A model generated the notes under the pieces. The model searched no databases. It was not told where the DNA came from and worked only from the letters and a program-made list of their open reading frames with translations. This document shows positions 7,864 to 15,226 of a stretch of DNA of 64,000 bases, piece after piece. The stretch spans positions 124,001 to 188,000 of the forward strand of contig NZ_VLNV01000005.1 in the NCBI RefSeq assembly GCF_009765215.1, in the 5' to 3' direction. How positions within the stretch are numbered: the stretch's first letter is position 1; each line of letters begins with the position of its first letter. The translations under genes and the position numbers were made by a program. This stretch comes from Lysobacter prati (GTDB lineage Bacteria > Pseudomonadota > Gammaproteobacteria > Xanthomonadales > Xanthomonadaceae).

Positions 7864-7891
7864 TATGTCCGCCAACGGCCAGAAACGCCCT
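7864..7891 (-). repeat. 28-bp imperfect palindrome, copy C
   Basis: Minus-strand copy with the core TTCTGGCC followed by GTTGGCGGACATA. It lies directly 5' of the attC remnant AATTTAACTGAGGG and forms the right edge of the cassette block, two bases before the stop codon of the hybrid kinase. Confidence 0.58.
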
Positions 7892-7892
7892 T

Positions 7893-9902
7893 TCAGCCCG
7901 CCGCTTGTGAGTGGAAGCTGGATCGTTTCGCCGCCTCCAGGGACCCCAGCAGACTGACGAGCACGGAGATCGCGATCGGCTTGACCAGATGGTGATCGAA
8001 CCCTGCAGCGAATGCCCGCTCGCGGTCGGCGGGCTGCCCCCAGCCGGTCAACGCGATGAGTGGCACATCCACGCCGCGTGCCCGCAGGGCGCGGGCGACG
8101 TCGTAGCCCGTCATTCGCGGCATGCCGATGTCGAGGATCACGACATCCGGATCGATGCTCTCGAACTGGTTCACGGCGTCGGCACCGTTGTCGACGACAC
8201 GGACCTCGGCGCCGGACAGACGCAGCACTTCGGCAAGGCTTTCGCCGGCGTCGGTATCGTCATCGGCAAGCAGCAAACGTAGACCGAGGCGGATGTCGGC
8301 GTCACTCCGACCGGCACCGGCCCGGGGTTGCTCGCCGTTGCCACCCAGGGGCAATCGAAGGGTGAAAATACTTCCCTTGCCCGGACCACCACTGGCCCCC
8401 TCCAGTGAGCCACCGTGCAGGAACGCCAGGCGGCGGGACAGCGCCAGACCGATCCCAAGCCCTTCCTGGTGGGCTAACCTGCCTTGCCCTCCGCGCGTGA
8501 ACATCTCGAACAGGTGCGGAATTTCCGAAGGCTCCATGCCCATGCCGTCATCGCTCACCGAGAGCGACAGCGAGCCGTCATCCATGAGGCCACGCAGCAC
8601 GATGTCGCTGCCCGGCTCCGAGTACTTCGCGGCATTGTTCAGCAGGTTCGTCAGGATCTGCGCCAGGCGCACGCGATCCCCATGCAGTACCAGCGGGGAC
8701 TTCGGCAGTTCGACGGTCAGCCGATGGCGGCCGGCGTCAATTTCCGGTCGCACCGCTTCCACCGCGCTTTCCACCACCGTCCCGAGCTCGATCGGCTCGG
8801 ACTGCAACGACACGTTGCCGCGAGTGATGCGGGACACGTCCATCAGGTCGTCGACGAGCCGCACGAGATGGTCGACCTGCCGCTCCAGGACCGCGTGAAT
8901 CTGGGCATGCGGGCTGTCGCCGCTGGTGGTGTGGCGCAGGATCTGGATGCCGTTGCGCAGGGGCGCGAGTGGATTGCGAAGCTCGTGCGACAGCGTCGCC
9001 AGGAACTCGTTCTTGGCGCGATCGGCCTCCGCCAATCGATCCGCATGTTCGCGCACGATCTGTTCGGCGGCCTGGCGATCGGTGACATCCCGGGTCGTTC
9101 CCGCTACCGCGACCACGTTGCCGGCCGCATCGAAAACGGGGGCGAAGATGTAATCGTAGATTCGTCGACCGTTTGTGCCAGTGAAGGGGATCTCGCCACG
9201 AATTGGCGCCTTGGTGGCGATTACCTGGACCAGTTCACGATCGTGCATGTCCGCGTGCCACTGCTCGTAACCAAGCTCCATCCAGACTTTCCCGCGGACG
9301 TCCTCGACGCCCCAGACCTTCCGGAGCGAGTCGTTGGCGTAAATGGCTCGTAGATCGGTGCCAAAGATGTAAACGAAATCCGGCGTGTTGTTGAGTGCGG
9401 TTTCGTAGATGCGACGCTGATGCTCGGACTGGGCAGCTACGCGATCGCGGTCCTGCTCGGCACGCCTCGCATCCAGGATCGCCATCGACCCTTGGCCGCG
9501 TTCGGTCGCCGCATCCTCGCCCCCATGGAGCTCGACCTGATGGAGGATGTACTCCACCTCGCCGGCGTCATCGAGGATCGGACTATTGACCGATGACGAA
9601 TAGCGCTCCACGAAATGGCCAGTGGCAGGATCAACGGAGTCGAATCGCTGCGCGTGGTGGTCGGCCGAGCGGGTGCGGATCACCCGCTCGAAAGAGGCAG
9701 TCAGCGCGGCCACGCTCCCTGGTCCCCGCGGAGAGTCGGGGAACAACTCGAAGTAGGCACGACCCACGGTATTCCCTGGATCTGCCGAGATGGATCGCAG
9801 CTGCCGGGTCATGGCAACCACTGGAAATCCCGGGATTGCCCGCAAGAGAGCCGAGCCGCCCTGCAGGCTCTCGAAAACGCGGTTCAGATCGCGCGTATCC
9901 AT
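7893..9902 (-). CDS. hybrid histidine kinase with PAS domains and receiver
   Basis: 669 residues, no signal peptide or membrane helix, so cytoplasmic. The N-terminal ~130 residues resemble a PAS-like fold; a second PAS domain (about 165-275) contains the PDFVYIF opening and ends with the PAC-type VAVAGTTRDVTDR. HisKA has phosphoacceptor His306 in LATLSHELRNPL; the ATPase shows NLLNNAAKYS, SDDGMGM and GLGIGLALSRRL. A C-terminal receiver has LLADDD and phosphoacceptor Asp591 in VVILDIGMPRMTG. No response regulator or phosphotransfer protein adjoins it on its strand, so it looks like an orphan kinase. It converges on the cassette block. Confidence 0.9.
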   Translation of the reverse strand: MDTRDLNRVFESLQGGSALLRAIPGFPVVAMTRQLRSISADPGNTVGRAYFELFPDSPRGPGSVAALTASFERVIRTRSADHHAQRFDSVDPATGHFVERYSSSVNSPILDDAGEVEYILHQVELHGGEDAATERGQGSMAILDARRAEQDRDRVAAQSEHQRRIYETALNNTPDFVYIFGTDLRAIYANDSLRKVWGVEDVRGKVWMELGYEQWHADMHDRELVQVIATKAPIRGEIPFTGTNGRRIYDYIFAPVFDAAGNVVAVAGTTRDVTDRQAAEQIVREHADRLAEADRAKNEFLATLSHELRNPLAPLRNGIQILRHTTSGDSPHAQIHAVLERQVDHLVRLVDDLMDVSRITRGNVSLQSEPIELGTVVESAVEAVRPEIDAGRHRLTVELPKSPLVLHGDRVRLAQILTNLLNNAAKYSEPGSDIVLRGLMDDGSLSLSVSDDGMGMEPSEIPHLFEMFTRGGQGRLAHQEGLGIGLALSRRLAFLHGGSLEGASGGPGKGSIFTLRLPLGGNGEQPRAGAGRSDADIRLGLRLLLADDDTDAGESLAEVLRLSGAEVRVVDNGADAVNQFESIDPDVVILDIGMPRMTGYDVARALRARGVDVPLIALTGWGQPADRERAFAAGFDHHLVKPIAISVLVSLLGSLEAAKRSSFHSQAAG

Positions 9903-10113
9903 GGGCGTTGGCTGATTCGACGGCTGGTTAGGCTACAACAGCATCTCGCCCATGGTGGGTGAAGCCGTCATGGCACCCGCCGCGGGTGATCCGCGCCCCC
10001 CACCGGCCGGCCCGCGGCGCGGTGGCAGCCCCCCCGTTTGCGGCAAGCTGACGCTTTGACGTTTCGATATGCGATTGTCTTCCGCACACCCGTCGCTGCC
10101 CGCCGGAGAACAG

Positions 10114-10665
10114 ATGTCACAGCCCACCGAAAAGCAGAAGATGCTTGCTGGGGCGCTATACAACGCCAACTCGCCCGAGATCCAGGCGGACCAGGCAGCA
10201 ACGCGCGCCTGGCTGGCACGGTACAACGCCGGCCTCGCGCACTCTCCCTCCGCATGGCACCGCCTCTTGCAGGAACGCTTGGCCCAGGCCGGCGAAGGCG
10301 CCGTCATCCGCCCGCCTTTTCATTGCGATTACGGCTTCAACATCCGCCTCGGCACAGGCGTATTCCTGAACTACAACTGCATCATTCTCGATGTCGTCGA
10401 AGTCGCCATCGGCGACTTCACCCAGATTGGTCCGGGCGTGCAGATACTGACTGCAGACCACCCCCGCGACCCAGGCGAGCGCGCCAGTGGATTCGAGTTT
10501 GGCCGGCCTGTGCGGATCGGTCGCAATGTATGGATCGGTGCCGGTGCCATCCTTCTGCCCGGCGTTACCGTCGGCGACGACGCGATCATCGGGGCTGGCA
10601 GCGTCGTGACCCGCGACGTGCCTGCCGGCGCGACAGTGGTCGGCAATCCGGCACGCATCAAGTAG
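10114..10665 (+). CDS. sugar O-acetyltransferase, LacA/Maa/NodL type
   Basis: 183 residues. The start is ATG 10114, preceded by GGAGA; the frame is open 15 codons upstream but without support. An N-terminal Maa domain (KQKMLAGALYNANSPEI) is followed by a left-handed beta-helix built of hexapeptide repeats (IGDFTQIGPGVQI, IGRNVWIGAGAIL, VGDDAIIGAGSVV). The catalytic histidine is His116 in ILTADHP, and the end VVGNPARIK is standard. It should transfer acetyl from acetyl-CoA to a sugar hydroxyl. The real substrate of such enzymes is rarely the sugar in the name. It is a single gene, ended by the hairpin at 10729. Confidence 0.9.
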   Translation: MSQPTEKQKMLAGALYNANSPEIQADQAATRAWLARYNAGLAHSPSAWHRLLQERLAQAGEGAVIRPPFHCDYGFNIRLGTGVFLNYNCIILDVVEVAIGDFTQIGPGVQILTADHPRDPGERASGFEFGRPVRIGRNVWIGAGAILLPGVTVGDDAIIGAGSVVTRDVPAGATVVGNPARIK

Positions 10666-10728
10666 TTGATGAGGGGCGTACCGGCCTGCGGGCTGTCGCC
10701 CCGTGGTTCTTGAGATGTCGGCAAAAAA

Positions 10729-10749
10729 AAGCCCCGACTGGCGGGGCTT
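10729..10749. terminator. bidirectional intrinsic terminator
   Basis: Perfect stem AAGCCCCG/CGGGGCTT with loop ACTGG between the convergent acetyltransferase and nrdJb genes. In the minus direction it is followed by a run of eight T, in the plus direction by CTTTC, so it should be strong for nrdJb and weaker for the acetyltransferase gene. Confidence 0.85.
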
Positions 10750-10782
10750 CTTTCGTTCGATATCAGCTGAAAATCCGTTCTG

Positions 10783-11568
10783 CTATCCGCACTTCGAATA
10801 GCCGCAGTTCAAGCACGTCGCACAGCCATCCATGATCACGACCGCCTTGGTATTGCACTTGTGGCACATCGTCGCGCTGGGCGGGAAGCTGGCGCCTTCG
10901 CCGGTCACTTCGACGTCCTCGCTGCGCGGGGTGTCGCTGATGCGCGGCTCGGGGAACAGTTCGCCGTGGCCTACGTCAGAGTTTTTTTTTGACAGCTGGT
11001 TGTAAGCGGCACGCTTCTCGGCGATCAGGGCGCGCTGGGCGTCGCTCATCTCCGGGTCGTGCATCAGGCCGATCGACTTGAGGTGGTCCTCGACGATGCT
11101 GCCCAGCTCGGCCACCAGCGACGGCATGTAGACGCCGCCGGCCTTGAAGTAGCCGCCCTTCGGGTCGAACACGGCCTTCATCTCGTCGACCAGGAAGGTG
11201 ACGTCGCCGCCCTTGCGGAACACGGCCGACATGATGCGGGTCAGCGCGACGATCCACTGGAAGTGGTCCATGTTCTTCGAGTTGATGAAGATCTCGAAGG
11301 GGCGGCGCAGCTCATGCTCGGTCCCGGCGTTGAGGACGATGTCGTTGATCGTCACGTACAGCGCATGCTCGAACAGGGGCGATTTGATCTTGTAGGTGGA
11401 GCCGATCAGGATCTCGGGGCGCTCGATGCGCTCGTGCATCTGGATGACGTCGGCCGTCGGCAGCGACTCGACCGCGGCGACGGGCGCGGGACGCGCAGCC
11501 TCTTTCGCCTTGTCGTCCTGGGTGACGACGCTGTAGCCCTTGATTTTCTTGTCGATCTTGACGGCCAT
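10783..11568 (-). CDS. nrdJb: class II ribonucleotide reductase, small C-terminal part (TSCPD domain)
   Basis: 261 residues, start ATG 11568 after AGGAG. This is the split-off C-terminal part of the adenosylcobalamin-dependent reductase. It has the TSCPD-type domain (around 60-165, FEIFINSKNMDHFQWIVAL) and a cysteine-rich tail (C235, C238, C249, C252, C255, C260 in the closing NCGYSKCG) expected to shuttle electrons to the active site of NrdJa. Its partner is at 12513-14678, unusually separated by a histone-like gene. The codons for SKKN contain nine A in a row (10982-10990), a possible slippage site; a shift there would remove the cysteine tail. A terminator follows at 10729. Confidence 0.88.
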   Translation of the reverse strand: MAVKIDKKIKGYSVVTQDDKAKEAARPAPVAAVESLPTADVIQMHERIERPEILIGSTYKIKSPLFEHALYVTINDIVLNAGTEHELRRPFEIFINSKNMDHFQWIVALTRIMSAVFRKGGDVTFLVDEMKAVFDPKGGYFKAGGVYMPSLVAELGSIVEDHLKSIGLMHDPEMSDAQRALIAEKRAAYNQLSKKNSDVGHGELFPEPRISDTPRSEDVEVTGEGASFPPSATMCHKCNTKAVVIMDGCATCLNCGYSKCG

Positions 11569-11577
11569 GAACCCGCT

Positions 11578-11591
11578 CCTGGTGCGGTAAT
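11578..11591 (-). repeat. 14-bp direct repeat upstream of nrdJb (ATTACCGCACCAGG)
   Basis: The identical 14 bases occur at 12264-12277 upstream of the histone-like gene, in the same orientation relative to the start. Here it overlaps the ribosome binding site of nrdJb (CAGGAG). It may be a shared regulatory site or a trace of local duplication. Confidence 0.35.
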
Positions 11592-11621
11592 GCTGATCTA
11601 GTTATGTGTGTTGCTTAAGGC

Positions 11622-11650
11622 GGTCGCCGCGCCGCTGGGACGCGGCGACC
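11622..11650 (-). terminator. strong hairpin after histone-like gene
   Basis: Ten-base perfect stem GGTCGCCGCG/CGCGGCGACC with a 9-base loop, 11 bp past the stop of the histone-like gene. No T-run follows, so it may be Rho-assisted or act as an RNA-stabilising hairpin. Confidence 0.45.
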
Positions 11651-11661
11651 AATCGGGGCAC

Positions 11662-12231
11662 TTACTTCCTGGCAGCTTTCTTCGCGACCTTCTTGGCGGG
11701 TCGCTTGGCTGCCTTCTTCGCCGCCTTCTTGGCGACGGCCTTCTTGGCCGGCGCCTTCTTCACAGCTTTCTTGGCGGCTGATTTCTTCGCGACTTTCTTC
11801 GTCGCAGTCTTCTTCGTGGCTTTCTTGGTGGCTTTCTTGGTGGCCTTCTTGGTGGCCTTCTTCGCGGCCTTCCTGGCAACCTTCTTCGTTGCCTTCTTCG
11901 CCGTCTTCTTCGCCGCAGCCTTCTTCACCGCTTTCTTCGCGGTCTTCTTGGTGGCGGCCTTCTTCGTGGCCTTCTTGGCCGTCTTCTTGCCGGCCTTCGC
12001 CTTCAGCGACGAAGCTTCCTTCTTGGCCTTTGCGCTGGCAGCGGCGAGCTTCTTCTTGGCGGTGCCTACCGCCTTCTTGGCGGCCTTGCGTGCCTTCTTG
12101 GCGGTGGTCTTGACCGACGCCACCGCTTCCTCGGCACGGTGCATCACCGCGCTGGAAATGTTGGATGCGGTTTCTTTCACGTTATCGGCGGCCTGCGACA
12201 GGGTCGCCGTCACTCCGTTGCCATTGCTCAT
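11662..12231 (-). CDS. histone H1-like Lys/Ala-rich DNA-binding protein
   Basis: 189 residues, start ATG 12231 after AGGAGG. The first ~45 residues are an ordinary amphipathic stretch (ADNVKETASNISSAVMHRAEE) resembling a coiled or membrane-associated helix. From there to the end the protein consists of AKK/TKK/AAKK repeats with some prolines (KKAPAKKA, KRPAKK). Such eukaryotic-H1-like tails occur in AlgP-type and related bacterial nucleoid proteins and bind DNA non-specifically. It sits between nrdJa and nrdJb on the same strand. The repeat DNA is prone to length change, and repeat number probably differs between strains. The exact role is unknown. Confidence 0.8.
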   Translation of the reverse strand: MSNGNGVTATLSQAADNVKETASNISSAVMHRAEEAVASVKTTAKKARKAAKKAVGTAKKKLAAASAKAKKEASSLKAKAGKKTAKKATKKAATKKTAKKAVKKAAAKKTAKKATKKVARKAAKKATKKATKKATKKATKKTATKKVAKKSAAKKAVKKAPAKKAVAKKAAKKAAKRPAKKVAKKAARK

Positions 12232-12263
12232 GTGCCCTCCTGACGGGCGTCAAAACTGGTTGG

Positions 12264-12277
12264 CCTGGTGCGGTAAT
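12264..12277 (-). repeat. 14-bp direct repeat upstream of histone-like gene
   Basis: Second copy of ATTACCGCACCAGG, 33 bp before the histone-like start codon. The remaining 12278-12512 stretch between this gene and nrdJa shows no gene, and only a weak CTAAG/CTTAG hairpin right after the nrdJa stop. Confidence 0.35.
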
Positions 12278-12512
12278 CGGGGTGTTGCAAGGGCGATGCT
12301 ATACCTGCTGCAGCTGCATGACACGATGAATGCGTCGCGCACCTGGGCCGCGTACATGAACGCGGAACCGGCCCGGATTCCGCGTGGAGGCGTCGAGGCC
12401 GCCTCCCACCTGCTACCACTACTGCTTTGTAAGTGCGAGGAACCTGCTTCCCCCGGGTGCCGATGTCCTTGACGCCTGAAAGCAGGTCCCTCGCCGCGCT
12501 AAGAAACAGCGC

Positions 12513-14678
12513 TTAGAACTTGCCGTAATACCCTTCCTTCAAGGCATCGAACAGGTTGGCGGCGGTGTGCATCTCGCCGTCGTACTCGATCTGTTCGTTG
12601 CCCTTGACCTCCAGCACGCTGCCGTCTTCCAGCTCGAACCGGTAGGTCGTGTTCTCCAGGTCGGCTTCCTTGACCAGCACGCCCTGGAAGGCGGCCGGGT
12701 TGAAGCGGAACGTGGTGCAGCCCTTCAGGCCCTGCTGGTGGGCGTAGCGGTAGATGTCCTTGAACTGCTCGTACGGGTAGTCGGTCGGGACATTGGCGGT
12801 CTTGGAGATCGAGCTGTCGACCCACTTCTGCGCCGCGGCCTGCACGTCGACGTGCTCCCTGGGGGAGATGTCGTCCGCGGAGATGAAGTACTCCGGCAGC
12901 CTGGCGTGCTCCTCGTCGGAGAACGGCATGGCCTTGGCATTGATCAGCTCGCGGTAGGCCAGCAGCTCGTAGGAGTAGACGTCGACCTTTTCCTTCGACT
13001 TCTTGCCTTCGCGGATCACGTTGCGGCTGTAGTGGTGCGCGAACGACGGCTCGATGCCGTTGGAGGCGTTGTTGGCCAGGCTCAGCGAGATCGTGCCGGT
13101 CGGCGCGATCGAGCTGTGGTGGGTGAAGCGCGAGCCGGTCTCGGCCAGCTCATCCACCAGCTCCGGCGCCACCGCGGCGACGCGCTGCATGTAACGGCTG
13201 TAGCGGGCGTGCAGGACGCGACCCGGGATGTCCTGGCCGATCTTCCAGCCGTCCTTCACCATCTCCGGACGCTTGCGCAGCATCTCGGCATCGACGGGGA
13301 ACAGCTCGTCCATGATCGGCGCGGCGCCCTTTTCCTTCGCCAGCGCCAGGCCCATTTCCCAACCGGCCACGGCCATCTCGCGGGAGATGCGCTCGGTGAA
13401 CTCGCACGACTCCTTGCTGCCGTACTTCATGCGCAGCATGGTCACGGTGCTGCCCAGGCCGAGGAAGCCCATGCCGTGGCGGCGCTTGCGCATGATCTCG
13501 TTGCGCTGCTGTTCCAGCGGCAGGCCGTTGACCTCGACCACGTTGTCGAGCATGCGGGTGAACACGCGCACGACTTCCTTGTATTCCTCCCAGTCGAAGG
13601 AGGCCTGGTCGGTGAACGGGTCGCGCACGAACTTGGTCAGGTTGACCGAGCCCAGCAGGCAGGCGCCGTAAGCCGGCAGCGGCTGCTCGCCGCAGGGGTT
13701 GGTCGCGCGGATGTTCTCGCACCACCAGTTGTTGTTCATCTCGTTGACGCGGTCGATGAGGATGAAACCCGGCTCGGCGTAGTCATACGTCGAGACCATG
13801 ATCATGTCCCACAGGTGGCGGGCACGGATGTGGCCGTAGATCTTGCAGGCCACCAGGCCGTCGTCGCGGACGATGTAGTTGCGGTGGGTCGGCCACTCGC
13901 GCCACACGACCTGGGTCGCGTCGTCGAGGTTGATGTCGCCCTTTTCCTTCATGTTGACCGGGAACACCAGCGGCCAGTCGGCGTCGGTGTCGACCGCTTC
14001 CATGAAGCCGTCGGTGATCAGCAGCGACAGGTTGAACTGGCGCAGGCGGCCGTCTTCGCGCTTGGCGCGGATGAAGTCCTTCACGTCCGGATGGGAGACG
14101 TCGAACGTGCCCATCTGCGCGCCGCGACGGCCACCGGCCGAGGACACGGTGAAGCACATCTTGTCGTAGATATCCATGAAGGACATCGGACCGGAGGTGT
14201 AGGCGCCGGCGCCGGCAACGAACGCGCCGCGCGGACGCAGCGTCGAGAACTCGTAGCCGATGCCGCAGCCGGCCTTCAGGGTCAGGCCGGCTTCGTGGAC
14301 CTTCTCCAGGATGCCGTCCATCGAATCCTCGATGGTTCCCGAGACGGTGCAGTTGATGGTCGAGGTGGCCGGCTTGTGCTCGAGCGCACCGGCGTTGGAG
14401 GTGATGCGGCCGGCGGGAATGGCCCCGCGGCGCAGCGCCCACACGAACCGCTCGTTCCAGTACTGCTGCTTCTCGGCATTGGGCTCGGCTTCGGCCAGGG
14501 CCTTGGCTACGCGCTGGTAGGTGGAGTCGATGTCGGCATCGACTGCCTTCCCCGTCTTGGTCTTCAGACGGTACTTCTTGTCCCAGATGTCCTGGGAAGC
14601 GGGCTGCATCGGGATTTCCCTCTCGAGTTCCCCTGCAACCGCGGCCGTCTTGACCGCCTCGAGGCGCACTGTGCTCAT
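12513..14678 (-). CDS. nrdJa: adenosylcobalamin-dependent (class II) ribonucleotide reductase, catalytic part
   Basis: 721 residues; start ATG 14678 (MSTVRLEAV) after AGGAG, nine codons inside the longest frame. It reduces ribonucleotides to deoxyribonucleotides using a cobalamin-generated thiyl radical, so DNA precursors can be made with or without oxygen. Visible hallmarks are TSTINCTVSG, the glycine-rich KAGCGIGYEF, ATNPCGEQPL with the active-site cysteine, and the loop PTGTISLSLANNASNGIEP. The length agrees with NrdJa of Pseudomonas, which likewise lacks the TSCPD/Cys-tail piece found here as nrdJb. An NrdR-type operator lies upstream (14937-14952). No cobalamin riboswitch was found. Confidence 0.93.
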   Translation of the reverse strand: MSTVRLEAVKTAAVAGELEREIPMQPASQDIWDKKYRLKTKTGKAVDADIDSTYQRVAKALAEAEPNAEKQQYWNERFVWALRRGAIPAGRITSNAGALEHKPATSTINCTVSGTIEDSMDGILEKVHEAGLTLKAGCGIGYEFSTLRPRGAFVAGAGAYTSGPMSFMDIYDKMCFTVSSAGGRRGAQMGTFDVSHPDVKDFIRAKREDGRLRQFNLSLLITDGFMEAVDTDADWPLVFPVNMKEKGDINLDDATQVVWREWPTHRNYIVRDDGLVACKIYGHIRARHLWDMIMVSTYDYAEPGFILIDRVNEMNNNWWCENIRATNPCGEQPLPAYGACLLGSVNLTKFVRDPFTDQASFDWEEYKEVVRVFTRMLDNVVEVNGLPLEQQRNEIMRKRRHGMGFLGLGSTVTMLRMKYGSKESCEFTERISREMAVAGWEMGLALAKEKGAAPIMDELFPVDAEMLRKRPEMVKDGWKIGQDIPGRVLHARYSRYMQRVAAVAPELVDELAETGSRFTHHSSIAPTGTISLSLANNASNGIEPSFAHHYSRNVIREGKKSKEKVDVYSYELLAYRELINAKAMPFSDEEHARLPEYFISADDISPREHVDVQAAAQKWVDSSISKTANVPTDYPYEQFKDIYRYAHQQGLKGCTTFRFNPAAFQGVLVKEADLENTTYRFELEDGSVLEVKGNEQIEYDGEMHTAANLFDALKEGYYGKF

Positions 14679-14936
14679 GCCTGTCCTTTCTCCTCGTTCT
14701 GGCAACGGATCGGGACCGCTGCCGGTGAATTCTTATATTGGTTGCCGCTCTGCCAACGACGGCTCAACAGCCGCCGACGGCGATGCCCGCGACCGGTCTT
14801 GCACGTCCGCGAAGCATTGGATTTGGTTCGAATTAGGGCTCATCTTGCTCCCGTTCCGCGCCATCCCCCGAGGACGCTCACAGTACTGCAACTCTAAGCC
14901 GGAAAACCCTGACTTTGGGCTCCCGTCGCCTGCAAA

Positions 14937-14952
14937 CCACTACATGTAGTGG
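14937..14952. promoter_or_regulatory. NrdR-box-like palindrome
   Basis: A perfect 16-bp palindrome, CCACTACATGTAGTGG, that fits the NrdR consensus (ACACwAtATaTwGTGT-like) at its invariant AC/GT positions. It lies about 9-24 bp downstream of the likely start point of nrdJa. NrdR usually needs two boxes about 31 bp apart; a second good box was not found. It would repress nrdJa when dATP is plentiful. Confidence 0.6.
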
Positions 14953-14967
14953 CAGAGGCGAGGGTTC

Positions 14968-14996
14968 AAGCTAAACCCGCTCCTGGATTTAGTCAA
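14968..14996 (-). promoter_or_regulatory. nrdJa: candidate sigma-70 promoter of nrdJa
   Basis: TTGACT at 14996-14991, a 17-bp spacer, then TAGCTT at 14973-14968. The -35 is good and the -10 weak. Its position just upstream of the NrdR-like box supports it. It predicts a nrdJa leader of about 280 bases in which no riboswitch was recognised. Confidence 0.4.
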
Positions 14997-15226
14997 CGCT
15001 TTTTTGATCGCTGTCTCAATTCGTGACCGCCGTCAGCGACGCACTGCGGCAGGTGCACTTGCAAGACCCGTGCGTGCGCGATCGCGGCCGGGGGACTGCG
15101 GAGATCGGACCGCTTGCGGAAACTGGCCCGGAAACTTCATGGCCTATTTAGTGGTCTTGCCAGACACTGTCGCCATTCAGCCGCGCATGCGGCGGACGCC
15201 CCCTTCCCTCCAGCCAGAACGACGCG
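14997..15226. other. intergenic part without recognised gene
   Basis: The remaining half of the 548-bp gap between the divergent nrdJa and degP-like genes. No ORF with coding character, RNA gene or repeat was recognised. It presumably holds the promoter of the protease gene. Confidence 0.4.

Larger units (their letters stand above)
6982..7891 (-). mobile_element. integron-like cassette block without integrase
   Basis: A block of two minus-strand ORFs, each followed by an attC-like site (7010-7070 and 7369-7428), with the remnant of a third site just 5' of the first ORF (around 7850-7860, AATTTAACTGAGGG). Copies of the 28-bp palindrome form both edges (6982-7009 and 7864-7891). ORFs are packed tightly, stops fall in the attC boxes and leaders are short, all as in gene cassettes. 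No intI gene is visible, so it is best described as a cluster of attC sites lacking an integrase, probably a relic insertion between two signalling genes. Confidence 0.65.

Noticed and set aside
11606-12472. Phe/Ala-rich 288-codon plus-strand ORF
   Set aside because: It is the complement of the AAG/GCC repeats of the histone-like gene; a membrane-like look arises from the codons read backwards.
12567-14897. 776-codon plus-strand ORF
   Set aside because: Antisense shadow of nrdJa; its His/Val/Gly-rich composition is typical of reverse reading of a high-GC gene and no domain is visible.
14679-14940. Cobalamin riboswitch in the nrdJa leader
   Set aside because: No B12-box or conserved GCCACTG core in a suitable arrangement was found; the GCCACT near the palindrome is part of the NrdR-type box.
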